The notes beneath the pieces were generated by a model. The model did no database searches. It was not told where the DNA came from and saw only the letters and a program-made list of their open reading frames with translations. A program made the translations under genes and the position numbers. Source: Oscarella lobularis (Eukaryota > Porifera > Homoscleromorpha > Homosclerophorida > Oscarellidae). Taken from it: 64,000 nt of DNA. The first letter of the stretch is position 1. Every line of letters begins with the position of its first letter. Shown here piece after piece: positions 43,695 to 55,900 of this stretch. The stretch lies in assembly GCF_947507565.1 (NCBI RefSeq), contig NC_089181.1, positions 2,427,614-2,491,613 on the forward strand, written 5' to 3'.

Positions 43695-44369
43695 TCACTC
43701 TCTGGGATAGTCGCTGTAGACGGGCCCCCGACGAGGGGGCGAGGAGCGAGTGCCGTAATGATCGCCGTAACCGCCCCGATCGTACCCACCACCGCCGCGT
43801 CGATCGTCGTAGCTGCCGCCGCCGCCGCCGCCGCCGCGTCGATCGTCGTAGCTGCCGCCGCCGCCGCCGCCGCGTCGATCGTCGTAGCCGCCACGTCGAT
43901 CGTCGTAGCTGCCACCTCCGCGCCTGTCGTCGTAACTGCCTCCGCCGCGCCTATCGTCATATCCAGAACGTCGATCGTCGTAGCGTCTCGGCGAACTTCG
44001 ATAGGTCGGCGGAGACGTTCGACGACCGCCTCCGTCGCGTCCACGATAATCGCCGCCGCCACCGCCGCCGCCACGCCAACCGCCGCCACCGCCGCCGCCG
44101 CCGCGCGATTTGCCGTGGGAAATGGCGACTCGAACTTGTCGGCCGCACATGACTTCGCCGTCGAGTCCTTTAACGGCGTCCTCGGCGTCTCGCGAGTCTT
44201 CGAAGATGACGAAGGCGAAGCCGGGCGGATTGCGAGCGACCCACACCGATTTTAGGCCACCGTACGACGCGTACGATTCGAAACGTCGTTTGATCTCCTC
44301 CTCGTTGCCGTCGTTCTCTAGGTTGCCGACGTAAACTTTGCAGTTTTCGGGATCGTTGCGTCGAGCCAT
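43695..44369 (-). CDS. RRM protein with RGG/SYDDRR repeats
   Basis: A 224-residue single-exon RNA-binding protein. The start at 44369 gives [20 protein letters not shown]. The RRM has RNP2 KVYVGNL and RNP1-like [12 protein letters not shown], with [13 protein letters not shown] and [19 protein letters not shown] very close to the convergent SR gene, so the two are paralogues. In place of an RS domain the tail has long glycine runs and tandem SYDDRRGG units (about 43780-43970), an RGG-type region able to bind RNA and undergo phase separation. It ends YSDYPRE. The absence of introns while the partner has three suggests retroposition or intron loss, but the RRM similarity shows common origin. 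Functionally it may act as an SR-like or hnRNP-like factor. The glycine-codon repeats are low-complexity DNA prone to length change. Confidence 0.9.
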   Translation of the reverse strand: MARRNDPENCKVYVGNLENDGNEEEIKRRFESYASYGGLKSVWVARNPPGFAFVIFEDSRDAEDAVKGLDGEVMCGRQVRVAISHGKSRGGGGGGGGWRGGGGGGGDYRGRDGGGRRTSPPTYRSSPRRYDDRRSGYDDRRGGGSYDDRRGGGSYDDRRGGYDDRRGGGGGGSYDDRRGGGGGGGSYDDRRGGGGYDRGGYGDHYGTRSSPPRRGPVYSDYPRE

Positions 44370-44699
44370 GGTCGATTACCGCGCATGCGAAGTGGACTAC
44401 GGTCGAAGCACATGGCGTTAGCGCGCTAGGACGCGGTGAAGAATCGCCTCGGAGAATGTTTATTTATCAATTTGTCTTCTTTTCTGGGTTTCTCTGCTCC
44501 CTCCTGCCTTGTCAGTGTCTATATTCAGGTTCTCTTAATTCTCCGTGCTCGCTATATATAGAGTTTCGTCAACTTCCGTGATGTTGGAAATGCTAAAACG
44601 CCTGAAAGCCGTCAAAGATGTTTGCGTTGCTAATATCCTGTTTACGGCTCCCGGTAGCGTCAGTTCCAAGGCACCTTTGTCCTCGAAAAGACTCGCATT
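44370..44699. promoter_or_regulatory. Divergent promoter region with TATA-like element
   Basis: The 330-bp region separates the minus-strand RRM gene from the plus-strand tolloid-like gene. A TATATATA run at about 44553-44560 lies some 140 bp before the tolloid-like ATG and could direct its transcription. No other gene is visible. Confidence 0.4.
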
Positions 44700-47600
44700 A
44701 TGTCGCTGACGCTTTCGCTTGCTCTCGCAATCTTCTCTGTACTTCTGACGACGACCGCGCTGACCAGCTCTTCCGAAACGGACCGATACGCAAATCCTTG
44801 CTCATTTGGTACTGATACGCCAAAAGACGTCATCTGGATCTACTTCACGCCTTCTTTCTCCATCTACAGCTCGATTTGAAGTCGACATAGCCGTTGATAC
44901 AGGAAAATCGTCTGACAACGGTCAACGGCCCAAAAGAGCGGCGACGTCACTGAAAAGCAGACTCTGGCCCAATGGAGTCATCCCCTACGAGATTTCAGAT
45001 GATTACGACTGTGAGTGCCCTTATCGTCTCAAGATAGCTGGTCCTCGAGGCTGTGTCTGCTTGTGAGCACGTCGTCGTCATTTTAGGGCCGGAAAAGGGT
45101 CTCATAGTACGTGCCATGAGACACTGGGAGAAGAGTACGTGCTTGACGTTTGTACCGCGAACGGGAAACGATTCTGACTACATCTACTTTGAAAAGGGGA
45201 CGTGCGTGTAAGTTGTGGCCTGCGAGACAGAGATAAGAGGCGTAGATTTATGATTAGGTGCTGTTCATTCATTGGCAGACAAGGTGGAAGACAAGGCATG
45301 TCTTTGCCAAACCAGTAGATTTGAAGAAAGCGTAGCCTTGAATAATTAATATACGAGTCAATTTCATTTAGGTGTCTACGCTTTGGAACGATCGTTCACG
45401 AACTTGGACACGCCATTGGCTATTGGCACGAACACTCACGACCCGGTAAAGAGGCAGCGGATACGACGAGTCGATAACAATTATTAACCGGATTTCAGAT
45501 CGAGACGACCACATCAAAGTCAATTTGGATAACGTCAAAGCAGAGCAGGAGCACAATTTCGACAAAAAGTCTTCGAAACTCATCGACTCTCGAGGAGAGC
45601 GGTACGACTTCAATAGCATCATGCACTACGGAGCGTACACGTTCTCGAAAACCGACGACGCGAGCAAGCCGACAATTGAGACAATAAAGAAAAAATTTTT
45701 CAATCTTATTGGACAGCGCAAGGGTCTCAGCGTCGGCGACATACGACAGACGAAGAGGGTCTACTCGTGTCCGAAGTGCGGCGCCATTCTGACGGCACCC
45801 CGCGGCAATTTCTTCTCGCCAAACTATCCAAAGAAATATGGGCACGATCTCGAGTGCGCGTGGAAAATCATTGCGCCGAGTGGAATGGAAGTGCGACTTA
45901 CTATCTCCGATTTTCGCTTTGGGCCAAGACGCAAGGGAAACAAAACGGCCGCGTGCTTCGATTATCTTGAAATTTGGGATCACGTTGGCGGAACGCTGTT
46001 GGGGAAATACTGCAATCGCGATGAGATTCCCCTTATCAAATCGCTCGGAGGTCTGTACGTGAAGATGGTGTCAGATTCGTCGAAAGCTTCCAGAGGCTTC
46101 AATGCGAGTTACGAGAGTAGGAGTCGACCGCTTTAGCATTTTCTATTGATCCAATGAAGGTTTTTAGCGTTCTGTGAAATGACGATGCCCGGCACGTATG
46201 GATACTTGTCGTCGCCTAATTCTCCTGATTCCTATTTGCCCAATATGAAGTGCACGTGGCATCTCACTACGAGTCCTCCAAATTCGAGCTTGATCATTAT
46301 GTGGGATTTCTGGGACATTGAAATGGTGAAAGACTGCGTTTATGACTACGTTGAATTCACTTCCTCCGAGCACCCGGAATTTTACAAGAGGATATGCGGT
46401 AGTGTTAGCCTGTGGAGACAACGCGCTGACGCGTCGTCAATCACCGCCTCCGATTTTGACTTCAAAGCGCCAGGAAACAGCGTCACCGTCCGATTTGTCT
46501 CTGATAAAAACGTAGAAAAAGTTGGCTTTCGTTTTCGCTGGTTTTCCGGTAAGGCTCAGCTAACATACGGTCTTACCATATGTATATACGAGTTCAATAG
46601 ATTTTAATGATTGCTTGGAAGGTAATGCTGGATGCCAGCAAATTTGTACAGATACGTGGGACGGCTTTCGGTGTTCGTGTCGTCTCGGATATTTGCTTGA
46701 AGAGGACGGCAAGTCATGCAAAAGTAAGAGTAGCTACCTTGAGAAGATATTATTTCGAACGGCGATGCGTGTGCGTAGAGGATTGCGGTGGGATACTGAC
46801 GGCTTCCACGGGAGTCATTCAGTCTCCCAACTATCCTGAAAGATATCCTTCTAATAAACGCTGTGAGTGGAGACTCGTCTTTCCCTCCTCGTACATCATC
46901 ACGCTAACATTTCACGAATTTGACTTGGAGGGGCGAAGCGCTTTTTCGTGTGCCTTCGATAATGTAACTATAGAAGACGCCAACGAACGGCGTGTTTACT
47001 GCGGGTTGCGTTTTGTGAAAGAACCCCTAACATTGGAAAATAGAGTCAATTTAACATTCTCTTCCGACGGTTCGTTATCAAGGCGTGGATTTAGAATCAC
47101 ATACAAAGCACAACCAGGTACGTTCGAGCCTGTAAAATAAAATAAAATAAAATTTTCATTATTTTGTGTTGGTGTAGATGAAAATCAATGCCTCAGCAAT
47201 TTGAGCAGATGCGAGCAGGAGTGCATTGACGCTGCCAACGGTTATCGCTGTGCCTGTTACGCAGGATACTCGCTCAGAGAAGATGGTTATTCCTGTGAAG
47301 GTTAATCGAGAGGAAATTAAGGATTATGTCTGATTATGTTGGAATAGACGTTGATGAATGTGAGAATGCATCTCTGTGTGACCAGCTTTGCCTAAACACG
47401 CCTGGAAACTACAGCTGCTCGTGCAAATCTGGCTACGTTTTGGGACCTGATGGAAAAACGTGTCTTGGTGAGTTGACGCATCAGACGCGTTCTTAGGATC
47501 TTGATATTCTTCTCGTTAGATGTTGACGAGTGCACAGAAGGAATTGACGACTGTCAATTTCAGTGTATAAATGTGGTAGGAGGCTACGAATGCAGTTGTC

Positions 47601-48465
47601 CAAGCAAGCAGTTCTTTTTATTGCCAAACGGAACAAATTGCCAAAGTAAGAACAGGAGCGCAACAAAAAATTATAATTGTCTTTCACTTATAAATTAGAG
47701 TGCAGTGGTGTACTGAACGACAGGACATTGCCTAGGAATTTGATTATACCTGCTGGATCCAAACTGACAGAGAAAGGCATCGAGTGCCTTTGGAAGCTAA
47801 AGTGGAAAACGGGTCATCACTGGCGTATTCACTTTGAGGACTTGGACTGTCAGCGGGAGAATATCGGATTGGTCATTACAAGTTACTCTAATGTATTGAC
47901 CAACTCTTGTAAGGAAGCCTCTGAAAAGAAAAGCGTTACTTATCACTATAACAAACTGGTATTCAACCTAACTATAACTCGCAAATTGCCCTCACTTGGA
48001 CATATCAAGATCACATTTGAAGCTGGTAATGCTATCTCGAGTTCATCAACTCTAAGCACTTGATTTGTTTTTCTAGTCTGTGGCGGCTCTTTTGTTATCA
48101 CTAACAAGGAACACTTTCTATACTCTCCTACAAATACAACTGGTACAGGATATGGACCCAATGCGACTTGTGTCTGGATACTTACCAACTCAAAGCCACG
48201 TACACGGAAAATTATTTTACGTATTGCCATGTTTTCTTTGAGTTATTCGGAAAATTGCACGGCAGACTATTTGGAAATTAGCAACGAGAATGGTAGCAGT
48301 GAGAGATACTGTGGCAATCTGGCGAATAGTTACATATCAGTGAATTCAAATTCACGGCTGACGTTGAAATTTGTGTCTGATGCAAACAGCACTGGCGGCA
48401 AGGGATTCAAAATTGGATACAAAAGGATCAAAGAAGGCAATCTTACCATGAGGGAGGGGAGTTAG
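44700..48465 (+). CDS. Tolloid/BMP1-like astacin metalloprotease with CUB and EGF domains
   Basis: A secreted zinc protease of the BMP1/tolloid group, which processes procollagens and BMP antagonists. ATG at 44700 gives a signal peptide (MSLTLSLALAIFSVLLTTTA). A propeptide ends at a furin-like site RPKRAATS; the mature enzyme starts LKSRLWPNGVIPYEI as in BMP1. The zinc motif HELGHAIGYWHEH is at about 45397-45429 and the Met-turn SIMHYG follows. Domains then run CUB1 (CGAILTAPRGNFFSPNYP), CUB2, EGF (CQQICTDTWDGFRCSC), CUB3 (CGGILTASTGVIQSPNYP), three consecutive EGFs (two with DVDEC calcium motifs), CUB4 and CUB5, stop 48463-48465. Classical tolloid has one EGF between CUB3 and CUB4; here there are three. 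CUB4 is divergent. About fifteen exons. Confidence 0.9.
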
Positions 48466-48659
48466 AATATTTATACGCTTGCTCTTTGTCTGTAGTTGCA
48501 AAACTCTGTTTTTTTGACACGTCTTTTCTGGTTGACTACAGTAATTGTTGATGGCACTAATTTCTGTAATCTCTGACGTTCAAAAAAGGACGTCATTCAT
48601 TTATTTCAACTATTCATCACCCCAAAACCGATGGAATCTAATGCAAGTCTCCACACAGC

Positions 48660-51600
48660 ATGAATTCGGCGTCTCAAAATGCGACCCTGTCTCGAACGAA
48701 ACGAGGCGAGACTCCACCGACAGAAGAAAGCTCGCGCAACGCACCGCAGCGTCGCGGACGCGCTCAACTTCTTCCAAAGTCGACAGCGACGCCGCAAAAA
48801 CCCGCACGACTGCCCGTCACATCGTCGAGAGATCTAAAGCGACTCAAACCGGCAACGACGACAGTGCAAACAGAGGAGACGAACGTAGAAGAAGCGATCG
48901 TTGGAGCGCGAGCGACGACGAACGACGTCGAAGGAGACGCCGATAACGATGACGACGCCGATGGCGCAGCCGTCGCCAATGACGACGACGACGACGACGA
49001 CGACGACGTCGAATTGTGGACGGTCTATTCGGCGAAAGTGAGCCTATCGGCCGTTCTCAACGATCCGTCGCTCTGGCGAAGGGAGAGCGATTTGTTTACG
49101 AAGACGTGGGGCGAAGCGTTTTTGCCCGTGCCGAAACCGTCGCTTTCGACTCTGCCGCAGATACGGAAGTCGGAATTCGCTCATTACTCACGCCAATTGG
49201 CGAAGGTAGTAAAGAGAGATGAGGGGTCTCCTAAAAAATGGGAAGATACTGTATTGGGTCCCAGACAGACATATTTCCAGAACTGACTCCCCCCCATCTA
49301 AGGTGTGGTCTCTTGCTAGCCATATAGAATGCACGTACGAAGAATGCGACATGGTTCGTCGTCGTCGTCGTCGTTGTCATCGTCATCTCCAACTCGACGC
49401 GCTGCTCCGGATAGGCGGCATCCAAGTGGTTCGTCGCTCACTCCAATATCTTTTATTCAATGACTTGATTTGGTTTTCAGATCATCTCGATGTCGTGCCA
49501 AAGATTTTTAAGACGTCGGACTTCTGTTTGGAGGATCCGAACACGTTTCGACAGATCTTCTCCGAGCCGACGGCTCAAAATTTGGTTTCGTCTTCCCCCG
49601 CGAGAGCGGACGTCGGTACGAACGCGCAGACGACGAGGCTGCTCCAAGAGAAACTCACTCACTATCTGGACATTGTGGAGATTCAACTGGCACAGCAAAT
49701 CGCACTGAAATCCGAAGACTTTTTCCACACGATTTCCTCTCAGGATACACTGACAGAAGAGATGGTCAAACTGAGGCATTTGATCAAAGACCTAAGGCAA
49801 GAATAGTTCTAAAACGATGTTACAATAGCGATGATTTGAATTTAGATTCAAGCTTAGCAATATTGACAGCGAAGTGACCAGGAATCCGTTTCTCGTTTTA
49901 CAGCTGAAGCGAAGACGATCGCGCTACGTGGCCGTTTATCATAAGGTCTGTCCACTCACTCACTCAGATCCCAGCTCGTAGAATTTGTCTTCCAGTTGAA
50001 ATTGATGGCTACCGTCCATCAAACCCAACCGACTATACAGCTCCTGCTGACGACGTCTGATTTCGTTGGCGCTTTGGATTTGATTGCAACAACGCAGGAA
50101 GTCCTTGTTCAGGAATTGGCCGGAGTGCAGAGTTTTCGGTAGTAACTGTAGGAAGATTTTTCACTGTACACGCACACGTCTCTCCCTCTCTTTAGGCATC
50201 TTGGCTCTCAGCTCATCGAAATGGAACGCCTCATTGGAAAAGTCACCGAAGCAGATTTTGTTAAAATCACAAAGAGATATTTGGTTCAACCTACAACCGG
50301 CGACAATTTGGATTGCGACGAAGAGGTAAAGCCCCGTCGTGGCGTTGCTGCTGGTGCACCTACTCTTAGCTGCGTTTCTCACTATAGGATAAAATCGTGT
50401 CTGCTGTCTTTGGTCTTCTAAAGCTGAAGAAGCACCACTTTCTCGATTCGTATCGAGGCGAAGCGTTTTCTATTATAAAGTTCTGCATCAAGCAGGTAGG
50501 TTCATGCGAAAATCATCTCCAATAAAAGACACGTCTCTTTTTTAGACGTCTCGACGTTTAGTGCTTGGAGCGGAGAAGGAAGAGGAGAGCGTATCAAAGT
50601 AAAAGGGCCATTTATGTTATTACCGTAGACCCGGGAGGTCTGTTGTCCTTTTATGTGCGCAGTTTGGTTGAGTTGATGCGAAAATTGAGTTTTGACGAGT
50701 GGCTTGGGATGATTCAAACCGTCTTTGAAGCGATTCTCGTTATTCTCAGGCGACTCAAAGTGAGTCGATGATCATCACGGCGAGAAGAGGTCTCGTTTCT
50801 AGATGAAATGCGTACCTAGGTTGTTCACAAGTTGATTGAAAGCGTCGTCAGTCAGCTCATTGAACGCGTCGACGAGGAGGAAGAGGCGGAAAAGGAAGAG
50901 GAGACGGCGGCGGCGGAGGACGAGGAGGAAAAAGAGACGACGACGACATCACCTAGTCCCCAACCTGAATTGGTTTCTTACGACGGAGCAGTTTCTCTAG
51001 ACGAGCTTGATATCTCTGCTTCAGTGAAGCAGCCGTCGCCGCCGCCGCCGTCGTTGCAGCAATCAGAATTAACGTAGGGAAACGAGCTATTTCCTCCCCG
51101 TTTTCTTCATGAAATTTGGATTCGTGCAGGTTTCGCGACGCCGGGATTTTGACTCGTGTCGATGGGAACAAAGTCGTGGGCGAAAGTCGCGAGCTCTTGT
51201 GTTCTGCATGTGAATTGGCTCACGTTCGATGCACGAAATTGATAGGAGTGAAATCTAGGGTAAGGAATCGAAGAACGCCAGGAAAGCGGCCTCTTAGAAC
51301 ATACGGTTATTTTTATTGAAGGATGGGTCCCTGGAAAAACTTATAGGATCGGATTTCGTTTCCATGGTCCGAATTTTTGAACGGTTTATTGTTGAGTGCG
51401 AAAGAATATGTGGAAAGCAGATTTTCAGTCTCAGAGCAACGATTCTCACACAGGCAAAGAACTCTTTCTAAGTAGGGGAGCTAGTAGTTTTGAATTCTGG
51501 GGTATCCATAGACGAAGAAATATTTGGAGAAATTTCACGAGGAACGAAAAGCCAAGCTTTGGTAAGTCAAAACAGCTTTTCTCGTGGCTAAGCAGCGATT

Positions 51601-52895
51601 GAAATGCTATTCATAAATTAAGCATGCTGCTGGAGTCCGAACACTGGAAACCGGTCGATTCTCCGTCAGAGATTCAATGTCTTATAGTCAAACTGGAAAA
51701 TGGTAAGCCATAGTGTCAGAAAGCTGCTCTTTTGACAATTTATTTCAGGGGTAAATGATCAAGCGCCTGTTTCACAGCCCTCTAAACCAAAACGAAGACT
51801 TGTCGTAAAGGATCAAGAATTTACCGTAGTTAGGTAAGCCTAATTATTTGTTTCTTCCTATTCGTTCTCTCATTCCGCGCGTGACGTAGCGCGTTGCTAC
51901 TTTTATTAAAAATTGTCTACGAGTATTGTCAGTCAGTGAAGGATATGCCCATGCTGGTCACTGACATAATGAATCGGCTGACAGAAATTCTCCAGGTGCG
52001 ACTGATGTGACGACTAAATACGTGTAGTTGTCATTACGCCTCGTAGATATTTAATCGAAAAACATATCAACTTGTTCTCGAAGCTGGAGCGTTTCAAACA
52101 GTTGGATTAAAGAGCATCACAGCCAAACATCTTGGTTGGAGATAGCGCATCATTTCCACGCGCATGACTGCCTTTTTTTCCCCCTCCGCAGCTGCTGCCT
52201 CCCAGTCTTTGCTAGCCGTTGCTGCTGTTGTGCCCATAGTGCGCGGTTACTTCGATACGAGACTGCTGCAGCGAGAGAAAGTTTTGCTGAATCATTTTGA
52301 TTCATTGGTTCAGGTACCCTTAATTAATGACCTGGTCTGGTAATAATAACTCTAGACTCTCTCTTCAAAGTCTTTCACAAATCATAGTCAGGAGATTCAC
52401 AGCAAGCTTATCTCTATGATTGACGAAGTGATTTCGAGACAGCTTAGCAAGGTTAGTTTTCAAGTTTTCAATTCCGTTCTTACTACAATGTTTATAGTGG
52501 GAAATTGGGGGTCCAACTCCCTCTCTTAGTGTACAGAATATTGTAAGGCAAATTGTTCGATTGCATGATGCTCTGCATGGCTTAGTCAGCAGACAACAGC
52601 TAAAAGTATGGCTCACAGATTTCTGCATAAATTTCAGAAGTTCATTTTACTATTAGACTGTGTGCTACGATATTCTCGCCGTCTTTAAAACGAGGCTAAA
52701 GCAACGTATACAGAAAATATCAGCAGAAGAGGATAGGTGCAGTGAAAAGCAAATGGCTAATAGAAATGTCAATCTTTTCTATTATTGTCTAGCTTTGTTA
52801 TTGAAGAATTAACTGCCATTGTGGCAAGACTACAGGATTTGAATGGATTTAAAGAACTGGTAAAAAATGTAAGCAATATATGGGCAGGCAGATAG
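48660..52895 (+). CDS. VPS54: VPS54, GARP complex subunit
   Basis: A tethering-complex subunit for endosome-to-Golgi retrograde transport. The start at 48660 opens a Ser/Thr/Arg-rich N-terminus with an acidic run (aspartates at about 48985-49010). Conserved exons follow: LWTVYSAKVSLSAVLNDPSL, VPKIFKTSDFCLEDPNTFRQ, LLQEKLTHYLDIVEIQLAQQ, KLMATVHQTQPTIQLLL-type sequence near 50000, SDFVGALDLIATTQEVLVQE and FRHLGSQLIEMERLIGKV. A Glu-rich insert lies at about 50870-50945. The C-terminal helical domain includes FQTVGLKSITAKHL and a final LNGFKELVKNVSNIWAGR, matching the vertebrate LKGLKDLDLNMAEIW pattern. Stop 52893-52895. More than fifteen exons. Only the acidic and Glu-rich low-complexity inserts are unusual. 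Confidence 0.9.
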
Positions 52896-52970
52896 GGCCC
52901 TATATATTCTCTCCTATCAAATATTGAAATTCATATCCGGGAATTGTTTCCTCGCTTCGTTCCCCACCGG

Positions 52971-55900
52971 ATGTCTTCGAACGACGATCCCTTGATAGCG
53001 GAGGCGATCGCGACTCTGTCCGATGCCGTTACGCAAAGTCGCGCGGACGTGGTCCACGCCGTTGTCACGACGGCTGCAGACAGCAAAGGCAAGTCGACCA
53101 AAAATCGTCGTCTTCCACGAAACGCTTCAATTAGTCGCAGGAGGATCGATGACGGCTCTGAGAGCCATTCTCGACCACGTGAGCTCGGATAGCGGAACCT
53201 GCCTTCATCATGCAACAAAGGTTCGATGGACATTTTTTTTCTCGTCCGAGTCTCTCTAGCAACGTTCGAAGCTTGAAAGTGTCGACATCGTGCGAACTCT
53301 CCTGGCGTCCGGCGCAAATGCGAGCATACGTGACAAGAACGGGCGAACGTGCTACGATTTGGCGCAAAAGGAAAGAATGCGAAACGTCTACGTCACAGAT
53401 CTATTGCAAGCGGTAGCGCACGAAGGGTAAGTCGTCTAAGTCATTTTTTTCCCCCCCGGGGGGCTCCGCGATCGAGCGCTCGCGACGTTTAGCCTAGCAG
53501 AACACGTGAAAAATCTGCTTGCTTCGGGCGTGAACGTGAATGCGACAGACGGGAGCGTGAAGGCGAACACGGCGCTTCACTGGGCGGCGTCCTACGCCTC
53601 GAACGCGTCCACAATCGACGTTTTATGCGGTAAGAGTAAGACGAAGACGCGCTAGAGAAAGGCGAAATCGCGCGTTGACCATACAGCGCACGGCGCCGTC
53701 GTGGATCAGAAGAACGGAGACGGAGCGACAGCGTTGCACGACGCAGCGAAACGGGGCAACGTCGACGTAATCAAAGCCCTGATAGGGCACGGTGCTAGCG
53801 CGACAATTAGAGCAGAAAAGGGGTACGGTTAGAAAAAGAAAACGATATACAAAGAAAGGGTCAACTGTCTTCTGCATAAGACCGTACCGTGGAAAAACCC
53901 CGCTTGATCTGTTGCCAGCCAGCATCTCAATTGATCAGCTAGGCCTGCCAAAAGACGCTGCTACTGACGACGGTATTTAGACAATTGATTATTATCGCGC
54001 TTTCTTTATATTTGCACGTTCTCTCTTCTCAGATCGACCTCACGACTTGGCCGCTGTCCTGAAAGCAAGTCAAGTCTCGTTGCAGAATCAAAGCGAATCA
54101 TCTCCGCCGAGCCCCGTGTTGCCGTCGTCGTCGTCGTCGACGAACAACGGCGACCTTCTTCCTATGACCCCGCAATTGACAGCTCGTCGCGAATTCGGCG
54201 GCGATCGGAGTGGAATTCCGTGCATTTGGCCGCCGCCACAAAGCGTCGTGATGTTGGAGGAGGAGGAGGAGGAATCGAAGTTTTATCTTCCGCGTCGACT
54301 CGTTGTCAACGTATCTTCCTCTAAAGGTAGCGATTTGAAATGGGAAAGTGTCTCGTTGCAATGAATGAATGTCTAGATGACATTGGTTCGGTGATGGACG
54401 TTTGGCGACGGGCGGAAAATTGGTTTGAGCCCATTGGACTCAAGTTGTCGATTCAGTGCCTACAAGAAGCGGGTCAGCGCAGAAAGAGAAAAAAGAAAAG
54501 ACGATCTTTTCTATTTTTATTTTTGGTCTAGCTGCAGATGCTTCTGTCATTTGCCATTTATCCGAAACTCTCTTTGCTCGCAAGGAATCGTACAAATTGA
54601 CGGTGACGAACAACAGGGTTAGTCTATCTATAAAGAATAAAGAAAGATTTAAGGAGATTTGGGCATTGTGTATCTAGGTCTTCCTCAGTGGCAGCGATTT
54701 GACTGGCCTTTGGTATGGCATGCACACGTTCATCCAGCTGGCTAAAACCCACGCTGACGATGGCCGAATTCCGAGACTATGTGTCAGTGAGACAGCACAA
54801 CGTAATATCGTAGTTCAAACGAATTCTATTCACAGATAACGGATTGGCCCGACTTTTCCTACCGGGGCGTTTTAGTTGATCTGACCGGCGGAAGAGTTCC
54901 CTCACTGGTACACGCGTACGGTATATGAAATTGAAGACCAATTGACCGCAGTTTCTTAGGAGACAATGTACGGCTTTGTTGACATCTTGTCTGCCGTATA
55001 CAAATACAATAGCGTACGTCTACCTTGAATAATTATAATGAGAGTCTAATATCTGTTTAGCTTGAGCTCAGGATGAGCGATACGCGTGTGAGCGCAACGA
55101 GCAGTCTAGGATCTTTTGAAGTGTACAGCTCTGAGTCAGTTGGACTAAAAATTCCGTTTATTGATCCTATAAAGATTCGTCGATCTTTAGGGAATTGGCT
55201 CGGCTGGCCGATTACTGTCGCAAGCAATTTCTTGAATTAGTTCCTCACTTTGAACTAAGGTTAGGTTGCAGGAGAGCGCGTTCGACGCTAGTGTAACATT
55301 ATCTGCAGTTTTGGAGAGAGCTCCATCAAGGCGAGCAGCTTTACGAAGCACAGTTCAAACCTCCTACCGGCGTTTTCTTCCAAGTTAGTCAAAGTGTATC
55401 GTCGTCATTATCAATCTTCACCATGACTTTCCAGAACCGTTTGTCTAAACGGTATACCCTACTTGCCCTTTCTCAACGGGCTCACGAAACAGGTGTTTGT
55501 GACTGGAACGGAAAGCGACAGTTTTCTCAACCGTTTAGCCCTATCCAGATCTCTCGCAGTCGTCCCAGCGAAGGTAGGCGACCCAAAGGAGCCGTCCGCG
55601 CGCCCCCCTGCAAATTGGCCGCGTCGGACTCGAAGTCGTTTTTTCCCGCGCGCGTCTACTTATGGGGGGATAGACCGAATTACCGAGCAGCCGAGATGCC
55701 TCGGTTGAAGAATAGACCAGGCGTGCTATACGTTCGGCACAAACTAAGACGAATTACTTTTAGGGCTCGAGTGGGGCGATTTGTAAGCGATTATCAATGT
55801 CAGGGTACGTGAATATCGTCTGTGGGGGTCTACTGTACATGTGATTTTCTTTTTGCCCTGGTAGAATTCCTTCAGTCTTGTCTGTTGAGACGGGATCCGA

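Noticed and set aside
43758-44255. Long alanine/valine-rich plus-strand frame
   Set aside because: It is the antisense of the glycine/arginine repeat of the RRM gene; codon repetition keeps the opposite strand open.
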